Shown here: piece after piece, positions 1 to 6,054 of the stretch
Layout: every line of letters begins with the position of its first letter
How positions within the stretch are numbered: the stretch's first letter is position 1
DNA from: Candidatus Zixiibacteriota bacterium
GTDB lineage: Bacteria > Zixibacteria > MSB-5A5 > SM1-73
Direction: 5' to 3'
Length of the DNA stretch: 6,863 bases
NCBI GenBank assembly: GCA_023129805.1
Contig: JAGMBK010000092.1
Coordinates: forward strand, 1-6,863
Notes under the pieces: generated by a model
The model's database searches: none
Seen by the model: only the letters and a program-made list of their open reading frames with translations
What the model was told of the DNA's origin: nothing
Program-made: the position numbers and the translations under genes

Positions 1-1
1 G

Positions 2-865
2 GGTGTGGTGGAGGATCCAGACGGTTTCTTGTGGTCGGAGTTTACTCAGATAGCCTACCAGAAGCACACCTATCATCATCCGGTCATCGGATACGAGGAG
101 GACTTGGAGAAAAACATTCAGGTGGAAGATGGTCTGGAGTTTAAGAGAACCTTTTATTCCCCGGGATATGCCACCATAGTCGTGGCAGGCAACTTCGATA
201 CTCCCCGGGTTTTGGAATGGATAAAGAAATATTACGGAGATTGGCAAAAACAGCCTCCGCCCGGCCTATTCGTTCCTCCAGAACCGCCGCAAAAAGAAGA
301 AAGGAAAAAAGAATACACTTGGAAAGATAGCCTGATCACTCCCAGACTGATAATTGGATATCATGGTCCCAGGTTCGATATTACCTCAGACGATTTCTGC
401 GTCTTGAAGCTGATTGCCGAGATTTTGTTTTTGAAAAGCGGTCGATTAACCAAAAAACTGTATACTGATCTACAAATGGTTGATTACATCTACGGAGATA
501 TGAACGAGAACAAGGATCCGGGGATGTTCACCATCTCCACTAATTTAAAGAAAGGGAAATCCGTTCAGGAGGTGAAAAAAATAGTCTTCGAGGAGATAGA
601 AAAATTGAGAAAGGAAAGGGTTAGCGAGAAGGAACTAACCAAAGCCAAAAATTCTGTGAAAGCTTCCATGTTTTATCGTCTGAATCGTCCTTTCTCAGTT
701 GCCTCCATGATCGGACATTATCACTTAATCGCCGGAGATTATAATTTGCTTTTTCAGGCTGAAGAAAGATTCGATTCCATCACGCCTGAAATCATTCAAC
801 AGGTAGCAAAGAAGATATTGGTACCGACAAATCGCACCGTGTTGAGCCTGGTGCCCAAGGGATAG
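2..865 (+). CDS. M16 family (insulinase-like) zinc peptidase, C-terminal part, 5' end off the window
   Basis: The reading frame is open to the first base of the window, so this is the tail (about 287 residues) of a longer protein. The GTG at position 5 is only an internal valine, not a believable start. Numbering from that codon, residues 12-40 (AYQKHTYHHPVIGYEEDLEK region) and 47-80 (FYSPGYATIVVAGNFD, KYYGDW) match the end of the first M16 domain. Residues 112-286 form the second domain, with LYTDLQMVDYIY at 152-163 and DPGMFTIS at 171-178. In M16 proteins the HxxEH zinc site and the third zinc ligand lie N-terminal to what is visible, so catalytic competence cannot be checked here. The arginine of the usual R/Y substrate-binding pair is Gln157. 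That fits the catalytic subunit of a two-gene M16 heterodimer whose partner is the next gene, 101 bases downstream. The protein probably acts in the periplasm or at the envelope on peptides (inference). The family call is firm; the substrate is unknown. Confidence 0.9.
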   Translation, partial: GVVEDPDGFLWSEFTQIAYQKHTYHHPVIGYEEDLEKNIQVEDGLEFKRTFYSPGYATIVVAGNFDTPRVLEWIKKYYGDWQKQPPPGLFVPPEPPQKEERKKEYTWKDSLITPRLIIGYHGPRFDITSDDFCVLKLIAEILFLKSGRLTKKLYTDLQMVDYIYGDMNENKDPGMFTISTNLKKGKSVQEVKKIVFEEIEKLRKERVSEKELTKAKNSVKASMFYRLNRPFSVASMIGHYHLIAGDYNLLFQAEERFDSITPEIIQQVAKKILVPTNRTVLSLVPKG

Positions 866-885
866 GATTTATTTAGCTTTATATT

Positions 886-945
886 CGCGTAGCGGAGGGT
901 TCACCCCTCCGTGTTTCCCCAGAGCCGTAAAGACTCTGCTACGCG
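886..945. repeat. Two-hairpin repeat, family A copy 1 (cgcgtagc frame)
   Basis: A perfect 8-base terminal inverted pair, cgcgtagc (886-893) and gctacgcg (938-945), encloses two smaller hairpins. One is cggaggg/ccctccg (893-899 with 905-911); the other is a weak agag/ctct stem (921-924 with 934-937). The element lies between the two M16 genes and ends just before the Shine-Dalgarno of the second. A second copy with the same outer stem but different inner hairpins is at 6080-6131. No T-run follows, so it does not look like a classical terminator. In an M16 operon transcript it could affect relative expression of the two subunits (inference). Confidence 0.75.
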
Positions 946-966
946 GATTAAAAGAAGGAGGATTTC

Positions 967-2463
967 ATGCGATCTAATTGGTTAAAAACTTTATTTTTTG
1001 TTGCTTTGATCTGCTTTTTGAGCTTAAACCTTTTCTGCGGCAAAGCCGGTAAATTGAAAGTTATCCAGGTAAAAAAGCCCGGAATACCGGTGATTTATTT
1101 TGAAGTCATGATCAAAGCCGGGTCAGCTTATGACCCGCCAGGCAAGGAGGGGCTGGCTTATTTCACCGCCGAATTATTAGACCGGGGCACCCAATCTTTT
1201 TCCCGGGACGAGATTGACGAGCTTTTGGACTTTCTCAGCGCCAGACTGAATATAGAGGTTCACAAGGAGGTCATTGTGATCTCCGGCACCACGTTGAAAG
1301 AAAATCTGGACAAGTTTTATCAGGTGTTCTCCGAGATCATATTAAAACCCACATTTCCAGAGGCCCAAATAGAAAAAACCAAGCTGGATCAACTGGATGC
1401 CATCGAAAATATTCGCCAGAGGGATCGCAATCTGGTCAAGGAGAGCTTTGACAACTTCATTTATCGGGGACATCCGTATGGGCATCTGGTTTGTGGAACC
1501 GAATCGTCGGTGAACACGTTCACACGCCAAGATGCTTTGGATTTCTATAACAAATTTTTTGTTAGGAATAATGTCCTTCTTGGCCTAGCCGGAGATTTTG
1601 GCGAGGAGTTCGTGGAGCGGTTCGAAAAAGATATGTCTAACCTAAAAACTGGAAAGATCCAGAGCTTCCATAGGGAGGTTGAGCCGATTGTGGGAAGAAG
1701 GATCCTCTTGATCGAAAAAGAGGGGAGAGCCCAGACCCAGTTTAGAATTGGTCATCCCTATAATTTGGCCCGACATTCCCCCGACTATTTCCCACTTTTG
1801 GTTGGCAACGTCCATCTGGGAAAACATCGGGAATCGATAGGAAGGTTATACAAGACCGTCAGAATGGATCGAGGTTTGTGTTACGGGGCTTACAGCTACA
1901 TCGAGCATTTCGAGCAGTTTGGTTGGTCCAAGCTGGCCAAGCCGACCAATCCCAGAGGCACACAATACTTTAGCATGTGGACTTATCCCAAATGTGCCAA
2001 TGCCAAGTTCGGCATGAAGCTGTGTTTGAAAGAGATGACCGATCTGGTCAATCATGGCATACCGGAAGACAGGTTGGAACTGATCAAAAACTTTGAAAAA
2101 AATCAATTTCCCTTTCAGATCGAGACCCCTCAAAGAGAATTGGCACACAAGCTGGCTGAACAGTTCCACGGGACTTACGGTTTTCTGAATAATTATGAAA
2201 TGAACGTGGGGAAGGTAACCAGAGAGGAAATAGACAGAGCTGTCAGGAAATATCTTTCACCGGAAAACGTGGCTATCGTAGCTCTGGTGTCTGACGGCGA
2301 AGAATTTAAAAAGGAGCTTTTGTCTGATCAAACGGTAATCGAGTATCCTTCACAGGCAGATCCTACCGTGCTTAAAGAGGAGGATGATCAGATAAAGGCT
2401 TTTGATCTGAATCTCAAAGAAGAGGATTTTGAAATCGTCAAAGCTTCCGAGCTTTTCAAATGA
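967..2463 (+). CDS. M16 family protein lacking the HxxEH zinc site; probable non-catalytic partner subunit
   Basis: This 498-residue protein starts at an ATG preceded by a strong Shine-Dalgarno (agaaggagg, 953-961). Residues 1-24 are a basic then hydrophobic signal or anchor segment ending LNLFC. Cys24 could suggest a lipoprotein, but the residues before it do not fit the canonical lipobox. The first M16 domain (about 30-225) aligns with the family at AGSAYDPPGKEGLAYFTAELLDRG (51-74), where active members read GLAHFLEH. Here the HxxEH residues are Y65-F-T-A-E69, so zinc binding and catalysis should be lost. HPYGH at 169-173 and NNVLLGLAGDF at 201-211 are further family landmarks. The second domain keeps the R/Y pair (VRMDRGLCY, Arg299 and Tyr306). 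In known bacterial M16 heterodimers, such as the Sphingomonas SPH2681/SPH2682 pair, one subunit carries the zinc site and the other the R/Y pair. The gene order and motif split here fit that model. The C-terminus (460-498) is acidic and less conserved. Confidence 0.9.
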   Translation: MRSNWLKTLFFVALICFLSLNLFCGKAGKLKVIQVKKPGIPVIYFEVMIKAGSAYDPPGKEGLAYFTAELLDRGTQSFSRDEIDELLDFLSARLNIEVHKEVIVISGTTLKENLDKFYQVFSEIILKPTFPEAQIEKTKLDQLDAIENIRQRDRNLVKESFDNFIYRGHPYGHLVCGTESSVNTFTRQDALDFYNKFFVRNNVLLGLAGDFGEEFVERFEKDMSNLKTGKIQSFHREVEPIVGRRILLIEKEGRAQTQFRIGHPYNLARHSPDYFPLLVGNVHLGKHRESIGRLYKTVRMDRGLCYGAYSYIEHFEQFGWSKLAKPTNPRGTQYFSMWTYPKCANAKFGMKLCLKEMTDLVNHGIPEDRLELIKNFEKNQFPFQIETPQRELAHKLAEQFHGTYGFLNNYEMNVGKVTREEIDRAVRKYLSPENVAIVALVSDGEEFKKELLSDQTVIEYPSQADPTVLKEEDDQIKAFDLNLKEEDFEIVKASELFK

Positions 2464-2512
2464 ACTCGTCATCACAAGATGTAGGGGCAGAGCTAGAACT
2501 CCGCCCGCATCA

Positions 2513-2564
2513 GGGCGAATCTTCCGCCGAAGGCGGATCCGCCTCTGGCGGAAAAGATTCGCCC
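2513..2564. repeat. Stem enclosing two tandem CCGCC-NNN-GGCGG hairpins
   Basis: A perfect 11-base stem, gggcgaatctt (2513-2523) with aagattcgccc (2554-2564), encloses two consecutive small hairpins: ccgcc-gaa-ggcgg (2524-2536) and ccgcc-tct-ggcgg (2539-2551). The result is a compact three-way junction nested inside the larger family B repeat. The same small hairpin type recurs at 5736-5750, 5974-5990, 6018-6032, 6108-6124 and 6151-6165. The stem lies downstream of the M16 stop and upstream of the OPT start. It could act as an mRNA-stabilising or transcription-slowing structure, but no T-run follows it. Confidence 0.8.
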
Positions 2565-2596
2565 CTGTCCGAACCCCAAAGCGGACAGCCACACGG

Positions 2597-2637
2597 TTCG
2601 ACAGTTCGGTACGCTCACCGTCCCGAGCGAAGTCGAA
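2597..2637. repeat. Nested repeat, family E copy 1 (ttcgac...gtcgaa)
   Basis: Inverted pairs ttcgac (2597-2602) with gtcgaa (2632-2637), and cgctc (2612-2616) with gagcg (2625-2629), define a hairpin. It interrupts the family B repeat relative to the copy at 5708-5804, which has only two bases at this point. A degenerate half copy (16 of 20 bases) is at 6178-6197. It resembles the widespread intergenic repeats containing gtcccgagcgaagtcgaag seen in many bacterial genomes; that resemblance is from memory. Confidence 0.6.
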
Positions 2638-2701
2638 GGAAGGGCTGTCCCTACGTCCATCACTTCTTGGGTTGAACCAGGTGACAAGATAGGCCGATCA
2701 G

Positions 2702-4663
2702 ATGCAAGAAGAATCAAAAGGCTTAAAAGGTAACTCCGCAGAAGAATTCAAGCCTTACATTCCCAGCGGCAAGATCATCCCGGAGTTCACGCCTAGGGTG
2801 GTGATCTCAGGGATCATCTTCGGGATAATGTTTGGAGCGGCTAACGCTTATTTGGGTTTAAAAGCTGGCTTGACTGTCTCCACCTCTATTCCGGTGGCGG
2901 TGATGACCGTAGCTTTCTTCCGCTTTGCCAGACCTCTTTTTGGCAAGACCACCATCCTGGAGAATAATATCTCCCAGACCGTAGGTTCTGCCAGTTCGTC
3001 TCTGGCTTCAGGAGTTATCTTTACTATTCCGGCATTGTTCTTATGGGGCTTAAATCCCACCCTGGTTCAGATGGCAACCCTGGCTATGTTAGGAGGGCTT
3101 CTGGGCATTCTCTTTATGATCCCATTGAGAAGATTCTTAATCGTCCAGGAGCACGGCAAGCTCCCTTATCCTGAAGGGACCGCCTGTGCCAAGGTCTTAG
3201 TCGCCAGCGAGTCCGGAGGTGCTAAAGCCAGCAACGTTTTCCTGGGGCTGGGAATCGGTGCTGTATACAAGTTCTTCATCGGCTTTTTGCACCTGTGGAA
3301 AGATAAAGTGCATTCCGCTATTCCCGGATTGAAAAAGGCGCAGATAGGTATTGAGACCACTCCTGCTCTTCTGGGAGTGGGCTACATTTTGGGATTCCGC
3401 ATATCATTTATCATGGTGGCAGGGGGATTGATCTCTTGGGTGATATTGATCCCTTTGATCGCTTACTATGGCGAAGGAATGACCATCCCGTTGTTCCCCG
3501 AGACCACCAAACTCATAACAGATATGAGCCCGTCGGAGATCTGGAACAGATACATAAGATACGTAGGAGCCGGAGCAGTTGCCTTCGGGGGTATAATCAC
3601 CATCATAAGATCGATTCCCACCATGGTGAAATCCTTCAGATTGAGCCTGGATGAGATGAAATCCAGAATGAGGAAAAGCTCAACGTTTACCCCGACCGTT
3701 CAACCCAAAAGAGATAGAACCCAGGCTGATTTACCTATTACCTATGTTCTTGCAGGTGTCGCTGTAATAATTTTGATAATCGCCCTGGTGCCTCACATAC
3801 TGGGCAATGTGGAATCCATTTATATGAGATTGGTGGGAGCTTTGTGCATAGCCGTATTCGCCTTTTTCTTTGTTACGGTGTCCTCGCGCATAGTTGGTCT
3901 GGTAGGGGTCTCCTCCAATCCTACCTCCGGCATGACCATCATGACTCTTATGGGCACCAGCATGATCTTTGTGCTTTTGGGCTGGACCGATGAGGTGGGC
4001 ATGGTGGCCGCTTTGACCGTGGGCACCGTGGTTTGTGTGGCCGCATCCATAGCCGGTGACACCTCTCAGGATCTCAAGACCGGATTTTTGGTGGGTGCCA
4101 CCCCGAACAGACAGCAGATAGGTGAGCTTATCGGCGCCGCAACCTCCGCTTTTGCGGTCTGCGGCGCTGTGATGATCTTAAACAGCGCTTATGAATTTGG
4201 CTCCACCGATCTGCCCGCGCCTCAGGCAACTTTGATGAAGACCGTGATCGAGGGGGTTTTGCAGGCTCAGATTCCCTGGGGTTTTGTTATCGCCGGAGCC
4301 GCGCTTAGCGGCGTAGTTGAGCTTTTCCGCTTACCCTCCCTGCCCTTTGCAGTGGGGCTTTACCTGCCAGTCTCCACCATGACCCCTATCTTTGTCGGAG
4401 GAAGCATAAGGCGTTTCATAGAGAAAAAATATAAGAAAAACGAAGCAGAGCTTAACCAGAGAAGAGAAAAGGGAATACTCTTCGGCTCCGGGCTTATTGC
4501 TGGTGAGGGATTGTTGGGCGTGGGCATAGCTTTGTACGCATTCTTTTTGGGAAAACCAGAAGGCGTGGGCCATATCTTGCCCGGAGCACTTGGGGACATC
4601 CTTTCTTTGGCCATTTTTGCCCTGTTGGGCTACTTCCTCTTCCGCCGCACGAGAACCAAGTAG
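2702..4663 (+). CDS. OPT family oligopeptide (or metal-chelate) transporter
   Basis: This 653-residue integral membrane protein matches the bacterial branch of the OPT family in length and motifs. Visible landmarks are GAANAYLGLKAGLTVSTSIP (45-64), NNISQTVGSASSSLASG (88-104), LPYPEGTACA (154-163), GVSSNPTSGMTI (402-413), AGDTSQDLKTGFLVGATPNR (451-470) and LPFAVGLYLPVSTMTP (547-562). About 14 to 16 hydrophobic spans can be seen, with a charged cytoplasm-like loop at about 310-345 and another at 569-592. OPT proteins are secondary carriers, usually proton-coupled, moving small peptides or, in the YSL-like branch, metal chelates; the substrate cannot be decided here. The start is the first ATG giving the expected N-terminus (MQEESKG then the PSGKIIPEFTPR region). 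The Shine-Dalgarno is weak (at best agatagg, 2688-2694). Upstream M16 peptidases suggest a peptide-utilisation context, but the 238-base repeat-filled gap argues against a tight operon. Confidence 0.93.
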   Translation: MQEESKGLKGNSAEEFKPYIPSGKIIPEFTPRVVISGIIFGIMFGAANAYLGLKAGLTVSTSIPVAVMTVAFFRFARPLFGKTTILENNISQTVGSASSSLASGVIFTIPALFLWGLNPTLVQMATLAMLGGLLGILFMIPLRRFLIVQEHGKLPYPEGTACAKVLVASESGGAKASNVFLGLGIGAVYKFFIGFLHLWKDKVHSAIPGLKKAQIGIETTPALLGVGYILGFRISFIMVAGGLISWVILIPLIAYYGEGMTIPLFPETTKLITDMSPSEIWNRYIRYVGAGAVAFGGIITIIRSIPTMVKSFRLSLDEMKSRMRKSSTFTPTVQPKRDRTQADLPITYVLAGVAVIILIIALVPHILGNVESIYMRLVGALCIAVFAFFFVTVSSRIVGLVGVSSNPTSGMTIMTLMGTSMIFVLLGWTDEVGMVAALTVGTVVCVAASIAGDTSQDLKTGFLVGATPNRQQIGELIGAATSAFAVCGAVMILNSAYEFGSTDLPAPQATLMKTVIEGVLQAQIPWGFVIAGAALSGVVELFRLPSLPFAVGLYLPVSTMTPIFVGGSIRRFIEKKYKKNEAELNQRREKGILFGSGLIAGEGLLGVGIALYAFFLGKPEGVGHILPGALGDILSLAIFALLGYFLFRRTRTK

Positions 4664-4727
4664 GTTATTCTCCACCTTAGGGGCAGCTCGTTACAATTAT
4701 TCTGTGAGAAAACAGCATTAGAAAGCG

Positions 4728-4871
4728 CTCTGAAAAAGTCAAGTGGGGAAAGGTTTTGCTGGAGTGTCAAGCTTTAGCTTGACCTGAAACTTCTGGCAAC
4801 ACAACCAACTTTTATATGGTTCACCTAAAGGTGAACACTTCAGATTCTCCTTTCCAAATAGCTTTTCAGAG
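4728..4871. repeat. Large inverted-repeat element with two internal hairpins (family C)
   Basis: The gap between the OPT gene and the Shedu-like gene is mostly this element. Outer arms ctctgaaaa (4728-4736) and ttttcagag (4863-4871) pair perfectly over 9 bases. A second stem, ggaaagg (4747-4753) with cctttcc (4849-4855), continues inward. Inside are two perfect 7-base hairpins: gtcaagc-ttta-gcttgac (4766-4783) and gttcacc-taaa-ggtgaac (4819-4836). Their loops, ttta and taaa, are complementary to each other. The layout of a closing stem around two tandem hairpins is the same as in families A and B, but the sequence is unrelated. Only one copy is in the window, so whether it is dispersed cannot be told. 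The remaining parts of the gap, 4664-4727 and 4917-4979, show nothing clear. Confidence 0.75.
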
Positions 4872-4887
4872 ATCTCTTAGAAAAAGG

Positions 4888-4916
4888 TTGACAGGCTCCT
4901 GACCAGGGAGTATTTT
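4888..4916 (+). promoter_or_regulatory. Predicted sigma70-type promoter for the Shedu-like gene
   Basis: A perfect -35 hexamer TTGACA (4888-4893) is followed after exactly 17 bases by TATTTT (4911-4916), a 4-of-6 match to TATAAT. Transcription would begin near 4923 and leave an untranslated leader of about 57 bases before the ATG at 4980. The spacer holds a short dyad, cctg-ac-cagg (4898-4907), where a repressor could bind; this is speculative. Its position just downstream of the family C element suggests that the gene is transcribed independently of the OPT gene. Confidence 0.55.
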
Positions 4917-4979
4917 GTTAGAGTTGGGAGATTACCATTGCCTTGAATGGGGTTCTGTAAAACCGCCTGATAGGGGAAT

Positions 4980-5618
4980 ATGCAAAATTCATTCTTCTTC
5001 CCGCCCGAACCACCGAGTAGAGAAGAACTTCTTGCAAACGGGACATTAAAAGATTTTTTTGTTTGGTGGGACGATATTACTCAAGAAGATGTTGATGCTT
5101 TTAATGAGGTATTGAGTAACGCCACAAATGAAAGCGAAGTACAGACATTTCTTGAAAAAAACCCAATTTTATTGATACAACATTTAGGTGGTGGCCATGG
5201 GAGGTGGGTCGTGCCACAAAAAAGATTAGGTGCCGAACATGTCACTGACTTCATTATTGGCGAACGACATTCTTACGGTTATGAGTGGCAAGCCGTAGAA
5301 TTAGAAAATCCGAATGCTCCAATGTTTACGAAAAGCGGTAATCCAAGCAGACATTTAACACATGCAATTCGCCAAATTCAAGATTGGCGAGCTTGGCTTC
5401 AAAGAAACCAAAATTATGCAGCACGTTCTGAGTCAGAAGGAGGATTGGGACTTATTGATATAGGAGCAAAGATACCTGGGCTAATTTTAATAGGCCGACG
5501 TGAAAATGTTGATTCAAGAACGAATGAACTTCGAAGGCAGATGGTAAATGACATTGGTATTATGATTCATACTTATGATTTTCTAATTGATTCAGCCCAA
5601 GGACGAATAAAAGCCTAA
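4980..5618 (+). CDS. Shedu (SduA/DUF4263) family PD-(D/E)xK-type nuclease, probable lone anti-phage gene
   Basis: This 212-residue protein matches the DUF4263/Shedu nuclease domain from about residue 50 to the end. FLEKNPILL (57-65) is the family's usual lead-in. VTDFIIG follows with Asp90, then WQAVELENPN (103-112) with Glu107 and Glu109, then HAIRQIQDWRAWL (128-140), LILIGRR (168-174) and MIHTYDFLI (195-203). By analogy with PD-(D/E)xK folds, Asp90 and Glu107-x-Glu109 would form the metal site. The usual lysine is replaced by Glu109, an E-x-E arrangement also known from BamHI. Shedu proteins are single-gene anti-phage systems. This one is short, with only about 50 residues before the nuclease core, so any sensor domain is minimal. 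The start is fixed by an in-frame TAG at 4971-4973; the purine-rich aggggaa lies unusually close to the ATG. Three sampled 60-base lines give 33, 47 and 38% G+C, against 43-62% in sampled OPT lines and 48% in an M16 line, suggesting horizontal transfer. Confidence 0.82.
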   Translation: MQNSFFFPPEPPSREELLANGTLKDFFVWWDDITQEDVDAFNEVLSNATNESEVQTFLEKNPILLIQHLGGGHGRWVVPQKRLGAEHVTDFIIGERHSYGYEWQAVELENPNAPMFTKSGNPSRHLTHAIRQIQDWRAWLQRNQNYAARSESEGGLGLIDIGAKIPGLILIGRRENVDSRTNELRRQMVNDIGIMIHTYDFLIDSAQGRIKA

Positions 5619-5650
5619 CACATTAGTAGATAAGAAAACGCTTTCTGATG

Positions 5651-5705
5651 TTTCAGTAATAGGAATTACCGAAGCTTAGAGCATCGGCATTTCCTAATGC
5701 TGAAA
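5651..5705. repeat. Long imperfect hairpin downstream of the Shedu-like gene
   Basis: Arms 5651-5675 and 5681-5705 are inverted copies matching at 20 of 25 positions, beginning tttcag and ending ctgaaa, around a 5-base loop (ttaga). It begins 32 bases after the stop codon and could protect or end the transcript. No T-run follows (the next bases are tgtgtaggg), so it is not a standard intrinsic terminator. It abuts the family B repeat at 5708. Confidence 0.65.
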
Positions 5706-5707
5706 TG

Positions 5708-5804
5708 TGTAGGGACAGGGCTTGCCTGCACTGATCCCGCCTTTGGCGGGAGAAGTGTCCCTGTCCGAACCCGAAGGCGGACAGCCACGAGGGCTGTCCC
5801 TACA
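5708..5804. repeat. Composite repeat, family B copy 2
   Basis: Perfect 11-base terminal inverted repeats, tgtagggacag (5708-5718) and ctgtccctaca (5794-5804), bound the element. Inside are cccgcc-ttt-ggcggg (5736-5750), flanked by cact/agtg, and tgtccg/cggaca (5762-5767 with 5778-5783). An alternative pairing, ggacaggg (5713-5720) with ccctgtcc (5759-5766), would give a smaller inner element. Ends and central block match copy 1 at 2480-2654 closely, but the hairpin contents differ and the 48-base insert is absent. Confidence 0.8.
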
Positions 5805-5808
5805 ACTT

Positions 5809-5924
5809 TTCTTCACAGCAGATGAAGCTGATTTAGCGGATTTTTGCAGCAGATTGTCTGCCCGCAGGATGTTTAGAAAGATGCTTGTATCTGCTTAATC
5901 CTGATAATCAGCTGTGAGGAAGAA
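5809..5924. repeat. Imperfect inverted element built of gat-t-agc-like short units (family F)
   Basis: The ends ttcttcacagc (5809-5819) and gctgtgaggaagaa (5911-5924) pair apart from a 3-base insertion. Inner pairs include agctgatt (5827-5834) with aatcagct (5906-5913, a competing pairing) and agcagat (5848-5854) with atctgct (5889-5895). Two small hairpins, gcaga-ttg-tctgc (5849-5861) and ctgc-cc-gcag (5858-5867), overlap in the middle. The left half repeats a degenerate 9-base unit (agctgattt, agcggattt). No protein-coding signal is seen. Confidence 0.55.
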
Positions 5925-5962
5925 AGGAGGGATATCCCGTCAACGAACGGCTATTACAAAGG

Positions 5963-6046
5963 TGTCATGCTGACCCCGCCTTTGGCGGGGGAAGCATCTC
6001 GCTTTTAGATTCTTCGTCCCGCCTGGGGCGGGGCTCAGAATGACAT
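5963..6046. repeat. Three-hairpin repeat bounded by tgtcat/atgaca (family D)
   Basis: Terminal pair tgtcat (5963-5968) with atgaca (6040-6045), continued inward by tga/tca, encloses three hairpins in a row. These are ccccgcc-ttt-ggcgggg (5974-5990), gaagcatct with agattcttc (5991-5999 with 6007-6015, 8 of 9) and cccgcc-tgg-ggcggg (6018-6032). The agattcttcg...ctcagaatgaca wording matches a dispersed intergenic repeat common in many bacterial genomes (from memory; not searched). Only one copy is in the window. Confidence 0.7.
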
Positions 6047-6054
6047 ACAGGAAC

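Larger units (their letters stand above)
2480..2654. repeat. Composite repeat, family B copy 1 (gtaggg...ccctac frame)
   Basis: This element fills most of the 238-base gap between the second M16 gene and the OPT gene. Its ends, gtaggggcag (2481-2490) and ctgtccctac (2645-2654), are inverted with one mismatch. Three blocks match the copy at 5708-5804: the left end (2480-2494, 13 of 15 bases), a 30-base internal block (2563-2592 against 5759-5788, 28 of 30) and the right 14 bases (2641-2654, identical). Between these blocks the contents differ completely: this copy holds the double hairpin at 2513-2564 and an extra roughly 48-base insert at 2593-2640. Spurious open frames across this stretch are not genes. 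Confidence 0.8.

Noticed and set aside
5..7. GTG as the start of the first M16 gene
   Set aside because: The frame is open upstream to the window edge and the protein begins in the middle of an M16 domain, so the true start is outside the window.
1036..1038. Cys24 of the second M16 protein as a lipoprotein attachment site
   Set aside because: The preceding residues (N-L-F) do not fit the canonical lipobox, so it is noted only as a possibility.
2350..2717. Overlapping small open frames on both strands across the gap after the second M16 gene
   Set aside because: They run through the GC-rich composite repeat or overlap the M16 end; the translations are low-complexity and lack start signals or domain matches.
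4331..4675. Minus-strand open frames of 84 and 114 residues opposite the 3' end of the OPT gene
   Set aside because: They are antisense shadows of a well-conserved OPT coding region.
4678..4686. taggggcag after the OPT gene as a remnant of a family B end
   Set aside because: Only nine bases match and no core or right end follows.
5651..5705. Rho-independent terminator for the Shedu-like gene
   Set aside because: The hairpin is long, but no T-run follows it; the next bases are tgtgtaggg.
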